DNA of 64,000 bases from CAZBRS01 sp964494475 (lineage in GTDB: Bacteria > Myxococcota_A > UBA9042 > CAZBRS01), in the NCBI GenBank assembly GCA_964494475.1, contig CAZBRS010000034.1:1-64000 (forward strand), written 5' to 3'. Below the pieces are notes generated by a model. It saw nothing but the letters and a program-made list of their open reading frames with translations, ran no database searches and was not told the origin of the DNA. The position numbers and the translations under genes were made by a program. Positions 1 to 8,742 of this stretch are shown here, piece by piece (the first letter of the stretch is position 1; every line of letters begins with the position of its first letter).

Positions 1-731
1 GTCGATTCGCGCGATTTCCGCTGCGAGGGGTCGTCCTCGTGGTCGCGGGCCTGTTGGCTGGCGTCCCCGCGGGCGTGGGCCTGGGGGCCTCGACCGATGG
101 CGGCGAGGCTGGAAACGGGCCGTCCGGGATCGGCTTTTCCGAGGTGAACCTCCAGCCGGGCAACCGGCTCCGAGACAGCCGCGGCGACACCGCGTTGATC
201 CTCGAGCACCTCGCCCCCCAAGAGGGCGACGTGATCGTCGACGTGGGGGCCGGCGCGGGCTACTTCGCGTTCAAGCTGGCGCGCCTCGTCGGCGAGGAGG
301 GCCTAATCCTGGCGACCGAGATGGATCGGCGCATGTTCTTCGCGATGGCCGACACCGTGCGCAGCGAAGCCGTTCACAACGTGATCCCCCTTTACGTAGG
401 CCCGGAGGACCCCGGGCTCCCGCACCTCGGCTGTCGCCTGGCCGACAAGGTGCTGATGGTCAACCTCTTCACGTTCTGCGACGCCGCGGCCGCCCGTTGC
501 TACTTCGCCGAGCTCGTGGAGTACGTGAAGCCCGGCGGCCGGGTGGTCGTCTACACGGATCAGAGCGGGGCCTCTTCGCTGAACGCCTGTCCGGTCCTGA
601 CCGAGGCCCAACTGCGCGTGGCGACGGCCGAGCACTTCGACGTCGCGATCAACGTCCGCGCCAGCCGGGACGGAGAGCTGCTGGAGGGCGCCCGCGGTAC
701 GGGCTACCTGATGGTCCTCCTTCGGCGTTAG
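1..731 (+). CDS. Exported SAM-dependent methyltransferase, probably 5'-truncated by the window edge
   Basis: Class I methyltransferase fold: motif I VDVGAGAGYFAFKLA near residue 70, an acidic residue after the second strand (ATEMD), and a KPGGRVVVYTD strand-6 region. A GTG at 39 gives 230 residues, but the frame stays open to the window edge and the extra residues (arginine-rich, then a hydrophobic VVLVVAGLLAG run) complete a signal peptide, so the true start is probably outside the window. The enzyme would act outside the cytoplasm or be membrane-tethered, which is unusual for a SAM enzyme but is seen for predicted myxobacterial methyltransferases of this type. Substrate unknown. Its stop overlaps by 3 bases the stop of the convergent ABC ATPase gene. 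Confidence 0.75.
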   Translation, partial: RFARFPLRGVVLVVAGLLAGVPAGVGLGASTDGGEAGNGPSGIGFSEVNLQPGNRLRDSRGDTALILEHLAPQEGDVIVDVGAGAGYFAFKLARLVGEEGLILATEMDRRMFFAMADTVRSEAVHNVIPLYVGPEDPGLPHLGCRLADKVLMVNLFTFCDAAAARCYFAELVEYVKPGGRVVVYTDQSGASSLNACPVLTEAQLRVATAEHFDVAINVRASRDGELLEGARGTGYLMVLLRR

Positions 732-1501
732 CGCGAGCGGAGCTCTTCGACCCGCCGCAGCAGGGTGATGCGACCACCGACGTCGGCGGCTCTCGGCCTC
801 GGCAGGTCGACCTCGACGACGGCCTCGACGCGCGCGGGTCGGTCGGTCAGGAAGACGATGCGATCGGACAGCGAGACGACCTCTTCGAGATCGTGCGAGA
901 CCAGCACGGCCGTGAACCCGCCCTCGCGCCAGGCGTCGAGCAGTTCGTGATGCATCGAGGCCCGGGTGCCGGGGTCGAGCGACGCGAAGGGCTCGTCCAG
1001 GAGCAGCAACCGGGGCTTCACGAGCAGCGCCCGAGCCAGGTCGACCCGCTGGCGCATGCCGACCGAGAGCTCGTGGGGCAAGAGGTTCAAGGCCTCGCCC
1101 AGCCCCATGCGCACGAGCAACTGGCGCGCGTCGCTGCGCACGTCGCGGGCGCGGCGCCCCCGGCACTCGAGGGCGAACGTGGCGTTGTCGAGCGCGTCGC
1201 GCCAGGGCAGCAGCAGCGGGCGCTGGAACACCACGGCCAGGTGCTCGCGGTCGACCTCGAGGGTGCCCCCCGTGGGCGGCTCGAGGCCCGCCAGGATGGC
1301 GAGCAGCGTGCTCTTGCCGCACCCGCTCGGTCCGACGATCGAGAGGAACTCGCCCGCGCGTACGTCGAGGTCGACGCCGGCGAGCACGTCGGGCGCGCCC
1401 GGCTCGGTGCCGGGGAAGCGTTTGCGCACGCCGCAGAGCCGGACCGCGAACGGACTGGCCGAGGTCGGAAGATCGTCGCGCTCAGCGGTAGGCTGCATCA
1501 C
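728..1501 (-). CDS. ABC transporter ATP-binding protein, NitT/TauT (SsuB/TauB) type
   Basis: Cytoplasmic ATPase of an importer: Walker A GPSGCGKS near residue 58, Q-loop in VVFQRP, signature LSVGMRQR, Walker B LLLLDEPFASLD and switch histidine in LVSHDLEE. At 257 residues it has the usual family length. The order signature-Walker B-SHDLEE and the FQRPLLLPWRD segment are typical of the nitrate/sulfonate/taurine group. It is the last gene of a minus-strand run porin, binding protein, permease, ATPase; its start overlaps the permease end by about 20 bases, so translation is probably coupled. Substrate cannot be read from this subunit. Confidence 0.93.
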   Translation of the reverse strand: MMQPTAERDDLPTSASPFAVRLCGVRKRFPGTEPGAPDVLAGVDLDVRAGEFLSIVGPSGCGKSTLLAILAGLEPPTGGTLEVDREHLAVVFQRPLLLPWRDALDNATFALECRGRRARDVRSDARQLLVRMGLGEALNLLPHELSVGMRQRVDLARALLVKPRLLLLDEPFASLDPGTRASMHHELLDAWREGGFTAVLVSHDLEEVVSLSDRIVFLTDRPARVEAVVEVDLPRPRAADVGGRITLLRRVEELRSR

Positions 1502-2249
1502 GCCACGCCCCGAGCCTGGTCTCGGTCCTGCGGATCAGGCTCGACAGCGCCAGCACGAACGCCGCCACCAGCGTGATCAGGACGAAGAAGAGATCGACCT
1601 GGAAGTTCTGCGAGTAGGCGTTCAAGCGGAAGCCGACTCCCTGGCTCGACGAGAAGAGCTCGACGATCAGCACGCCCACCATGGCGTAGTTCACGCCCAC
1701 GCGGAGCCCGCTCAGCACGTAGGGGGCGATGGACGGCAGGAGCACGCTCCACAGGATCTTCCGGCGGCTCGCCCCATAGGCGCGCGCCAGCAGCACGAAC
1801 TGCCGATCGATCGACTGCACCCCCGTGACCGTCGACGTGAGCACGGGGAAGGCGGCCATCAGGGCGCCCATGAACACGCGCGCCCCGAGCCCCGTGCCGA
1901 ACCAGATCATGACCAGCGGGCAGAGCACGATCTTGGGCAGCGCGTTCAGCGCCACCACGTAGGGGTTCACCAGGTGGAAGACCGCGCGGGAGGCCCCCAT
2001 GGCGATCCCGACCCCGGCGCCGGCGAGCGCGGCGACGCCGAAGGCCAGCGCGAACGACAGCAGCGTGGTGGCGAAGTCGGCGTTCCAGCGACCGTCGGCG
2101 AGCCCCTCGGCCCCCACGGCCACGATGGCCGAGGGCGCCGAGAGCAGCACGGGGCTGACCCAGCCGGCCGCGCACGTGACCTCCCACAGGCCGAGCACCA
2201 CGGCCAGCGAGACGAACGACAAGCCCCACCGGCGAACCAGTTCGGTCAT
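1482..2249 (-). CDS. ABC transporter permease, NitT/TauT (SsuC/TauC) type
   Basis: Inner-membrane permease of 255 residues with about six hydrophobic segments. The EAA loop that contacts the ATPase is visible as LLARAYGASRRKILWSVLLP around residue 150-170, with the conserved glycine after ARA. The ATG overlaps the stop of the binding-protein gene by 4 bases (ATGA), and its 3' end overlaps the ATPase gene, so the three are one coupled unit. Family assignment is secure; the transported compound is not determined. Confidence 0.92.
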   Translation of the reverse strand: MTELVRRWGLSFVSLAVVLGLWEVTCAAGWVSPVLLSAPSAIVAVGAEGLADGRWNADFATTLLSFALAFGVAALAGAGVGIAMGASRAVFHLVNPYVVALNALPKIVLCPLVMIWFGTGLGARVFMGALMAAFPVLTSTVTGVQSIDRQFVLLARAYGASRRKILWSVLLPSIAPYVLSGLRVGVNYAMVGVLIVELFSSSQGVGFRLNAYSQNFQVDLFFVLITLVAAFVLALSSLIRRTETRLGAWRDAAYR

Positions 2250-3400
2250 GGCGCTCCGGTGCTCGCAGGCGCCGGGGCCGGCGTCGGTGCGGGCGGCGCC
2301 GCGAGCCGGGCGGCGAGCTCGGCGCGCGCGGCCGTGGCTCCCGTGAACACCCCCTCGGCCGCCAGCTCACGCACGATGGAGCCGTCGACCATGTCGGCCA
2401 CCTTCAGCGCCCCGGTCTTCTCGGCGAAGGCGGGATCCTGGGCCAGGTAGTCGAGCGCGACCTGCAGCGCGCGCTCGTCGGGGAGGGGCGGGAACGAGTA
2501 CATGAGCGGTCCGCCCTCGGCGTAGTTCTCGCGGGCGTCGCCCAGGGGCGCGCCCAGCTTCTCGTACACAACCTGGAGCGCTTCGTCGGCGTTGGCAAGG
2601 TAGAACTGCTGGGCCTCGGCCAGCGCCCGCACGAAATCGGCCGCCACCGCCCGGTTCTCGGCCAGGAAGGCCCGCCGCGCCACCAGGGTGAGGTAGGGCG
2701 CCGGCTCGTCCCACGCCCGGGGGTCGGCCAGCACGTTCAGGCCGAGCGCGCGCACCTTCGAGGTCGGCAGCGCCGAGCTGATCGCGTCGACCTTGCCGTC
2801 GACGATGGCCGCCAGCCGCGCCATCTCCTCGCCCAGCACCTGGACCTTCACGCCGTCGCCATAGGCAAGGCCCCACTTGCGGCAGAGCACGTACACCAAA
2901 AAGTCCTGGGGGCCGCCCAGCACCGGCAGGCCCACGGTGCGCCCCTTGAGGTCGGCCGGCGTGCGCACGTCGGCGCGCGTGACCAGGCGGTGGTAGTGCC
3001 GCGAGACGAGGCTGCCGAACACGACCAGGTCGGCGCCGTGCAGGTTGGCTTTGAGGGCCGAGTCGCCGCCGGCCATCCCGATTTGCAGGTCGTTCGCGAG
3101 CAGGCCCTTCATGGTGGGAGGCGAGCCGCTGAGGGTCACCACCTCGACGTCGAGGCCGTGGCGCGCGAAGAAGCCCTTCTCCTTCGCGATGTACGCCACG
3201 GCGTGCACGTACGACGCGATGGCGAGGCCCACGCGGAGCGGGCGCAACGTCGGGGCCGGTGCGGGGGCCGGCGCGGGGGTTGTTGCGGGGGCCGGCGCGG
3301 GGGCCGGCGCGGGCGCAGGATCGGGAGCGGGCGCTTCCTTTGTGCACGACATCGGCAGGAGCAACGCCACGAGCAGGAGGATCGTGCTGGTCTTCTTCAT
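2246..3400 (-). CDS. Periplasmic substrate-binding lipoprotein of NitT/TauT (SsuA/NMT1-like) family
   Basis: Starts MKKTSTILLLVALLLPMSC, a short lipoprotein signal with its cysteine at about residue 19, then a Pro-Ala linker of about 30 residues, then an NMT1/SsuA-like binding domain (LRVGLAIASYVHAVAYIAKEKGFF, GLDVEVVTLSG, DLKGRTVGLP). I chose the start at 3400 rather than the upstream ATG at 3439 because the longer form runs into the porin gene and would bury the signal peptide. It delivers substrate to the permease/ATPase pair downstream. The C-terminal 25 residues are again Pro/Ala rich. Candidate substrates for the family are sulfonates, taurine, nitrate, thiamine-precursor pyrimidines or aromatic acids; nothing here discriminates. 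Confidence 0.9.
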   Translation of the reverse strand: MKKTSTILLLVALLLPMSCTKEAPAPDPAPAPAPAPAPATTPAPAPAPAPTLRPLRVGLAIASYVHAVAYIAKEKGFFARHGLDVEVVTLSGSPPTMKGLLANDLQIGMAGGDSALKANLHGADLVVFGSLVSRHYHRLVTRADVRTPADLKGRTVGLPVLGGPQDFLVYVLCRKWGLAYGDGVKVQVLGEEMARLAAIVDGKVDAISSALPTSKVRALGLNVLADPRAWDEPAPYLTLVARRAFLAENRAVAADFVRALAEAQQFYLANADEALQVVYEKLGAPLGDARENYAEGGPLMYSFPPLPDERALQVALDYLAQDPAFAEKTGALKVADMVDGSIVRELAAEGVFTGATAARAELAARLAAPPAPTPAPAPASTGAP

Positions 3401-3413
3401 CGGGGCCTCCAGG

Positions 3414-4706
3414 TCAGAATTTGAACAGCAGCTGGGCACGAGCCTGATGCGACGTCAGGTCCTCGGATTCGGGGGTCTGATCGAGCAACCAACCGTACTC
3501 GATCTGCAGCACCGTGGCATAGCCGTGCAGGAAGACGTTGAGGCCCGCGGTCGCCTCGATCTGGTCGTCGTCACTGATCTCGGTGTTGGGCCTGACCAGT
3601 GAGCCGCGCGCGACCAGTTCGAGCCGCTTCGGCAGAAGGAAGTAGCCGGCCTGACCATAGCCGCCGAAGGCGCGGATGTTCCCGTCCTGGTTCTTGTCGT
3701 GGCTCTTCAGGCTGGCCTTGAACGCGTCGTCGGGCTGGTAATTGCGGAAGAAGAACTCGCTGATGAACGTGAAGCCGCGCCACATGAACGTCAGATCCCC
3801 TCCCACCAGGAGCTGCTTCGTATGGATCGAAGGCTGATCGAAGCCGTGGTCGTCAGAGCGCTTCACGTAGAAGGTCTTCTCGGCCGGGTTGTAGACGGCC
3901 CCCAGGCCCACCAGGAGCTTCGGGCTCGCGGTGCCCTCGAAGTCGCTCTCGAGGTCGGGAACGGGACCGAGCGGGTTCGTGGCGACGCGCGCGGCCAGCA
4001 GCAGGTCGGTGTTGTCCTGCTTGTTGCTCGTGCCGCTGCCGTTGTAGACGCCCGCCTGGTACTCGAAGAGTCGGTTCGCGAAGCCGCCCTGCAGGGCGAG
4101 GCCCACGTCGTAGCCGTGGCTGAAGGGCGCCTGGGCGATCGAGTCCGACGCCAGGGCGTGCTGCCAGGGGGTGAGGATGAAGGCGCGACAGAAAGGCACC
4201 TTGAACTGGCCGGCCCGAAGGCCGATCTCGGGCAGGGGCTGCCACGTCACCGCGTAGTCGAGGAAGGGGGTCGAGCGGGTGAGCTCGAGGTTCACGAAGG
4301 CGCTGAGGTCGTCGAAGAGCGTGGCGGTCACCGTCAGGCGAGCCCGACGCAGGGTGAACTCGTTGGTCACGAGCTCGTGGTCGTAGGCGCCGGCGGTCTT
4401 CGTGAACGTGGTCGTGACGTCGCCCGTGGCGGGGTCGGCGAAGGAGGAGGAGCCCCACTTCGAGGTGGGGCCGTCCTGAACCAGGGCCCCGTACATCACG
4501 TGCGTCCAGCCGCCCACCTTCAGCTTGAACTTGCCGTCGGCCGTGCGCGCGTTCAGCCCCTTGTCGAAGCTCCAGGTGACGTCGGTGTCGGCGGAGGGGC
4601 TGGACGCCGCGTCGGCGGCGTGGGATAGATGCGGAGACGCCTGGAGGAGGAACAGGGCGACGACGACGCGCGCGAGCCAGGGGGTGAACGACGTGCGAGC
4701 GGACAT
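3414..4706 (-). CDS. Outer-membrane porin, phosphate-selective porin O/P (OprP) superfamily
   Basis: 430 residues with an N-terminal signal (hydrophobic VVVALFLLQASPHLSHA), strongly alternating beta-barrel sequence and a terminal phenylalanine (ARAQLLFKF), the usual outer-membrane insertion signal. The segment LRAGQFKVPF followed by the ALASDSI region is a hallmark of OprO/OprP-like porins. It is the first gene of the operon that continues with the ABC binding protein 13 bases downstream, so it probably lets the importer's substrate across the outer membrane. An anion would fit the porin family; this is inference. Divergent from the XRE-cupin regulator gene. Confidence 0.85.
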   Translation of the reverse strand: MSARTSFTPWLARVVVALFLLQASPHLSHAADAASSPSADTDVTWSFDKGLNARTADGKFKLKVGGWTHVMYGALVQDGPTSKWGSSSFADPATGDVTTTFTKTAGAYDHELVTNEFTLRRARLTVTATLFDDLSAFVNLELTRSTPFLDYAVTWQPLPEIGLRAGQFKVPFCRAFILTPWQHALASDSIAQAPFSHGYDVGLALQGGFANRLFEYQAGVYNGSGTSNKQDNTDLLLAARVATNPLGPVPDLESDFEGTASPKLLVGLGAVYNPAEKTFYVKRSDDHGFDQPSIHTKQLLVGGDLTFMWRGFTFISEFFFRNYQPDDAFKASLKSHDKNQDGNIRAFGGYGQAGYFLLPKRLELVARGSLVRPNTEISDDDQIEATAGLNVFLHGYATVLQIEYGWLLDQTPESEDLTSHQARAQLLFKF

Positions 4707-4801
4707 GCCGGACTCCTCGCGGTAGGTGGTCGGGTTGGGCTAACAACCCATTATTGGGGCTATTTGGTGCATTAATGACGTATCCGTCAAGGGGAAAGAG
4801 C
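4707..4801. promoter_or_regulatory. AT-rich divergent control region between the porin operon and its putative regulator
   Basis: This 95-base gap is clearly poorer in G and C than its surroundings. It holds an inverted repeat CCCA-TTAT-TGGG at 4747-4758 and an 8-base palindrome CATTAATG at 4770-4777, possible operator half-sites for the XRE-cupin regulator encoded just to the right. A TTGACG hexamer on the minus strand near 4786-4791 could be a -35 element for the porin operon. The role is inferred from position only. Confidence 0.45.
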
Positions 4802-5338
4802 ATGCCACCCGTGGTCGAGACCGCGTACGACTTTTCGGTCCTCCGCGAACTGCGCCGACAGGCCGGGGTCACCCTCGAGGCTGTGGCCGCCGCGACCGGC
4901 GTGAGCTTCTCCACCCTCACGCGCATCGAGACCAACCAGAACCTGCCGAGCCTCACCACGCTGAGCGCGCTGGCCAGGTACTTCGGGCAGAGCCCGGCCC
5001 GACTGCTCGAGATGGCGGGGCCGGCCGTGATCGAGCAGGTCGAAGAGCAGCTCGAGGAGTTGGGCGACGTGCGGCGGCGCGGCGTCACCTTCCCCGACGC
5101 TCGGCTCATCATCGGCGAGGCGCGGGCCGGCGACCTGTCGCAGCGCCCGCATCGCCACGAGGGCTACCACCAGCTCCAGTGGGTGCTCGAGGGGCGCATG
5201 GTGTCGAAGGTGCAGGGCCGCGAGGTGCCCATCGAGGCCGGGCGGGCGGTGCGCTTCGACGGCGGCTTCGAGCACGTCTCGCACTTCGTCGAGGACACCC
5301 GCTACCTGGTCGTGCTCCTCCCCAAGCGGGCCCGGTGA
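4802..5338 (+). CDS. XRE-family transcriptional regulator with C-terminal cupin domain
   Basis: 178 residues. N-terminal helix-turn-helix (LRELRRQAGVTLEAVAAATGVSFSTLTRIETNQNLPSLTTLSALARYF, residues about 10-60), then a small cupin domain (residues about 95-175) with RPHRHEGYHQLQWVLEGR and a late histidine in GGFEHVSHFVEDT. I prefer the ATG at 4802, preceded by GGGGAAAGAG, over the upstream ATG at 4754. Proteins of this architecture sense a small ligand through the cupin and often control the uptake genes next to them, here the divergent porin/ABC operon. Its stop overlaps the EamA start (TGATG), so the two are coupled. Confidence 0.88.
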   Translation: MPPVVETAYDFSVLRELRRQAGVTLEAVAAATGVSFSTLTRIETNQNLPSLTTLSALARYFGQSPARLLEMAGPAVIEQVEEQLEELGDVRRRGVTFPDARLIIGEARAGDLSQRPHRHEGYHQLQWVLEGRMVSKVQGREVPIEAGRAVRFDGGFEHVSHFVEDTRYLVVLLPKRAR

Positions 5339-6246
5339 TGGAGGCGGGGCTCCACCCCATCGCCGGGGGTGCGTGCGCGCTCGGCTCGGCGGCCGCGTGG
5401 GCCGTCGCGTCGCTGATCTGGGCGCGCCTGGGGCGGCGCGCGTCGCCCTGGTCGCTGAACCTCGGCAAGGGGCTCATCAGCCTGGCCCTGCTCGGCGTGG
5501 TGCTCGCCTGGCACGGCTTCGGCGCGCTGCCGCCCGCCGGCTGGGGGCTGCTGGCGGTGAGCGGGCTCATCGGGATCGGCCTGGGCGACTCGGTCTACTT
5601 CGCGGCGCTCGTGCGGCTCGGCCCCCGCAAGATGCTCGTGGTCACGACCCTCATCCCGGTGGCGGCTTCGGGGCTGGCCGTGGTCTTCCTGGGCGAGCGC
5701 CCCGGTCCGCGCTGGGCGTTGGGGTCCGCGCTCTGCCTGGCGGGCGTCGCGTGGGTGCTGTGGGAGCGCCTGCCGCCCGAGTCGGCCGAGGCGCGGCGCG
5801 ACCGGCGGGGCGCCCTGCTGCTCGCGTTGGCGACGGTCGGCCTCGAGGCGCTGGGGACGTTCCTGTCGAAGCTCGGCATGGGCCAGGGCGGCACGGCCGG
5901 GCCGCTCGAGGCCACGTTCGTGCGGCTGCTGGCCGGCGCGATCGGCGTGGCGGGGCTGGGCCTCGCGCGGCGCGAGCTCGTCGGCTGGCTCCGCGGCTGG
6001 GTCGAGCCCGGCTTCGCGGGCTCCCTGGTGATCGCGTCGGTGGTGGGCACGTTCGTGGGCATCGGGCTCTCGATGGCCGCGCTCTGGCTGACCGACGTGT
6101 CGCTGGCGTCGGTGTTGAACGCCACCACGCCCCTGTTCGTCGTGCCCCTCGCCGCACTGGTCCTGCGCGAGCGCGTCACGGCCCGGGCGGTGCTGGGGGC
6201 GCTCACCGCGGTGGCGGGCGTGATCGTGCTCCTGCTCCCGAGTTGA
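5338..6246 (+). CDS. EamA/DMT-family transporter (10 membrane helices)
   Basis: 302 residues in two repeated EamA halves, each with about five hydrophobic helices; the first half ends with LGERPGPRWALGSALCLAGVAWVL and the second with VLRERVTARAVLGALTAVAGVIVLLLP, the typical repeat closing motif. DMT-family members export or exchange amino acids, nucleobases or other metabolites at the inner membrane. The start is the ATG of the TGATG overlap with the regulator stop, so it is probably in the same transcript and may export the metabolite family imported by the divergent ABC system (inference). Confidence 0.88.
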   Translation: MEAGLHPIAGGACALGSAAAWAVASLIWARLGRRASPWSLNLGKGLISLALLGVVLAWHGFGALPPAGWGLLAVSGLIGIGLGDSVYFAALVRLGPRKMLVVTTLIPVAASGLAVVFLGERPGPRWALGSALCLAGVAWVLWERLPPESAEARRDRRGALLLALATVGLEALGTFLSKLGMGQGGTAGPLEATFVRLLAGAIGVAGLGLARRELVGWLRGWVEPGFAGSLVIASVVGTFVGIGLSMAALWLTDVSLASVLNATTPLFVVPLAALVLRERVTARAVLGALTAVAGVIVLLLPS

Positions 6247-6250
6247 GGCG

Positions 6251-7663
6251 CTACTCGGGCATCCAGGGCTGGGCGAGCTCGGGGTAGGGCAGGTAGCGGC
6301 GCTGGTAGAAGGCCATCACCGACTCGTCGGCCACGAAGCGCCCGCGCGGGGTCAGGCGGAGGGCTCGGGCGTTCCGCTCCAGCAGCCCGTGGGCCTCGAG
6401 GTGCGCGATGGCGGGCGCGAAGTACGTGTCGGCGTCGAAGCCCAGGCGCTCGCGGAACGCCCGTTGGCTGACCTGGCCGTTCTTCAGCGGCGAGACCACG
6501 CTGCGGCGGGCGTCGGTGTCGCTGTCTCGGATCAACCCGCGATCGAAGGGGGGCAGCCCGGCCTCGATCGCCCGTACGTAGCCGTCGAGGTCGACCGCGA
6601 TGTTCTGGGTGAAGACGCGTCCGTAGTTGGACCACGACGAGGGTCCGAAGCCGGCGACGTCGGTGAGGCGGATGCAGTAGTCGGCCATGTACTGCGTCAC
6701 GTGCGCGGGCGTCGTCGCGAAGATGCGCGTGAAGTGCTCGTCGCGACCGTGGCCGACCGAGACCACGTTGCCGATGGCCTTCATGAGGTCGGCGCGCGTG
6801 CGCGCGGGGAACTCGTCGTTCTTTTCGCGGAACTCCTCGAGGATTCGGCCCTGCACGTCGCCGTGCCGCTCGATGCGCAGGCGGTAGAGCTGCCATGCGT
6901 CGGCCCCGGAGCGCACCGCTTCGAGCAGGCTGTGGGCCCAGTCGTCGACGCTCTGACCCGGGTAGCCGTAGATGAGGTCGAGCGACAGGCTGGCGAAGCC
7001 GGCCGCGCGGATGGCGTCGACCGCCGCGAAGCAATCGGCGCCCGTGTGCTTGCGACCCATGCGGGTGAGGATGGCGTCTTCGAAGCTCTGGACGCCCAGG
7101 CTGATGCGGTCGACGCCGCGCTCAATCATCTGGCGCAGGCGTGACGCGCCCACCTCGCCGAGCAGCGACGACGGCTCGGCCTCGACGCTGAACTGCCGGC
7201 AGGCCGAGACGTCGACGTGGCGGTGCAGCGAGTCGAGCAGGCCCCCCAGGCGACCCGGATCGAGCCACGTGGGCGTGCCGCCCCCGATGAGCACCGACGA
7301 GGCCGCGATGCGATCGACACCGAGCGTGCGGCACATCTGCGCCATCTCGCGATCGAGCGCCGCGAGGAAGCGATCGACCTCGGCCAGCGGCGGGTTCACG
7401 CGCACGTCCCAGTGGCAGTAGCTGCAGCGGAAGAAGCAGAAGGGCACGTGGATGTACACGGCCATGGGCCCCGTGCTGGCCAGCAGGCGCCGAGCCACGA
7501 CCTCGCGGGCATCGAGGGGGCCGTACTGGGTGAGCGACGGGTACGTGATGACGGGCACGAAGCGCCCATCGGCGGGCAGCACGCGGGCCGCTCGGAGCGC
7601 CGGCAGATCGAAGCCGTCGAGCAGCTCCTGTCCCCGGGCGATCCACTCCTGAAGGGTTGACAA
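6251..7663 (-). CDS. HemW/HemN-like radical SAM protein
   Basis: 470 residues. Radical SAM motif CFFRCSYC near residue 95 preceded by VYIHVPFC, GGGTPTW around 155, SVEAEPSS, and RISLGVQSFED, all diagnostic of the coproporphyrinogen-oxidase-like/HemW family. The C-terminal HemN-type winged region is present but divergent. The start is a TTG at 7663 with GGAGG six bases upstream; the longer ATG form at 7846 overlaps the upstream gene and has no family-like sequence. HemW proteins bind heme and act as chaperones, and HemN is an oxygen-independent coproporphyrinogen oxidase; which applies here cannot be told, and the long N-terminal stretch before the cluster motif (about 90 residues) is unlike canonical HemN. 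Confidence 0.8.
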   Translation of the reverse strand: MSTLQEWIARGQELLDGFDLPALRAARVLPADGRFVPVITYPSLTQYGPLDAREVVARRLLASTGPMAVYIHVPFCFFRCSYCHWDVRVNPPLAEVDRFLAALDREMAQMCRTLGVDRIAASSVLIGGGTPTWLDPGRLGGLLDSLHRHVDVSACRQFSVEAEPSSLLGEVGASRLRQMIERGVDRISLGVQSFEDAILTRMGRKHTGADCFAAVDAIRAAGFASLSLDLIYGYPGQSVDDWAHSLLEAVRSGADAWQLYRLRIERHGDVQGRILEEFREKNDEFPARTRADLMKAIGNVVSVGHGRDEHFTRIFATTPAHVTQYMADYCIRLTDVAGFGPSSWSNYGRVFTQNIAVDLDGYVRAIEAGLPPFDRGLIRDSDTDARRSVVSPLKNGQVSQRAFRERLGFDADTYFAPAIAHLEAHGLLERNARALRLTPRGRFVADESVMAFYQRRYLPYPELAQPWMPE

Positions 7664-7761
7664 GAAGGGCCTCCGATCCGGCGGGCGCCGCGAGCAAATT
7701 GGATAGCCCAGAGCGACCCGGATAGCAAGCATCGGGCGATTAAACGAACGCGGAGCGCCCG

Positions 7762-8742
7762 TCAGGTGAAGGGTTGGAGTTCGGAGGTTCCGAACCGCGC
7801 GGCGTATCGGCGATCGATTCCCGGACAGCCCGCCGCAGCCCTGCAAGACCGGCAGGCATCGGCGAAGACGCCTCTCTCGCTATCGACGGCGTCGACCGCG
7901 ACGACGCCTCGTCCGTCGGCGTCGTCGAGCACGTGCGTGACGCCGAAACCGGCGCGATCCAGCCGTGGCACGCTGCAGCCGGGGGGGAGGCAGGTGGGGA
8001 ATCCCTCGAGGCAGACGTCGAGGCGAAGCCCGGTGGCGACTTCGATCACGCGCGCGACGGGCCCGGACACCTCAGCGTACGTGAGCGCCACCTCCGGTTG
8101 CGATCGGCCGTGAAGATCGAAAAGGGGAAACGCGAGCTTGAGGCCGACCCGCGCGCCCGCGTCGGTCGCGACCCAGCGGGCCAGGGCTTCCAACTCGGCG
8201 AGGTTCGTCCGCTGCATGACGCAGTTGACGAGCACGGTGAGCCCGGCCTCGACGCCCTCCCGGATCGCCGCGACGGCCTCGTGCCATGCGTCCGGACCGA
8301 CCCCGCAGAGCCGGGCGTGGGTCTTCGGCGTTCGCCCGTGGAGCGAGATCACCATCCGGTCGAGCCCGGTTCGGGCGAGGCGGGCCATCTGCGCCGGGTC
8401 GCCGAGCCCCCGCCCCGTCGTGATCAGGTCCCACACCACGCCATGGCGCCCGAGCAGCCGGGCCGCGTCCTGGAACGCCGGGTGCGACGCGGGCTCTCCG
8501 CCGGAGAGCACGACGCGCCGGAACCCGAGCGCGAGCACGTGTTCGAGGCGGCCGAGCGCCTCCTCGGCCGGCAGGTCGGCGTACGCGGGCTCCCGAGAGA
8601 GCGGGCACATGGGGCACGCCTGGTGGCAGCGTTGACCGAGCCGGACCAACACACCGGAGCGCGGCGTGAGGTGGGGAGGTTCCGGCGCGCACTTGCGCAG
8701 AGGGCTCAACGCGGGCTCACCACTCGGAGACCGGCAGCGCAT
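7762..8742 (-). CDS. Radical SAM protein with SPASM/Twitch-like C-terminal cysteines
   Basis: 326 residues. Cluster motif CHQACPMC near residue 39, then VVLSGGEPASHP (SAM amino-group site) and VISLHGRTP. The C-terminus has two cysteine groups, CLEGFPTCLPPGC and CRSCRAAAGCPG, suitable for an auxiliary iron-sulfur cluster. Such proteins modify peptides or serve as anaerobic maturases. The ATG at 8742 overlaps the DUF3592 gene by 26 bases; a TTG at 8709 is an alternative start. A 98-base gap separates it from the HemW-like gene, so the two radical SAM genes could be co-transcribed. Substrate unknown; no precursor peptide was recognised nearby. Confidence 0.75.
   Translation of the reverse strand: MRCRSPSGEPALSPLRKCAPEPPHLTPRSGVLVRLGQRCHQACPMCPLSREPAYADLPAEEALGRLEHVLALGFRRVVLSGGEPASHPAFQDAARLLGRHGVVWDLITTGRGLGDPAQMARLARTGLDRMVISLHGRTPKTHARLCGVGPDAWHEAVAAIREGVEAGLTVLVNCVMQRTNLAELEALARWVATDAGARVGLKLAFPLFDLHGRSQPEVALTYAEVSGPVARVIEVATGLRLDVCLEGFPTCLPPGCSVPRLDRAGFGVTHVLDDADGRGVVAVDAVDSERGVFADACRSCRAAAGCPGIDRRYAARFGTSELQPFT

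Noticed and set aside
3247..3330. Tandem GCGGGGGCCGG-like repeats
   Set aside because: This is the Pro/Ala linker of the binding protein in codon-biased form, not a separate repeat or CRISPR array.
7664..7846. N-terminal extension of the HemW-like protein
   Set aside because: It overlaps the upstream radical SAM gene and has no family sequence; the TTG at 7663 has GGAGG at the proper distance.
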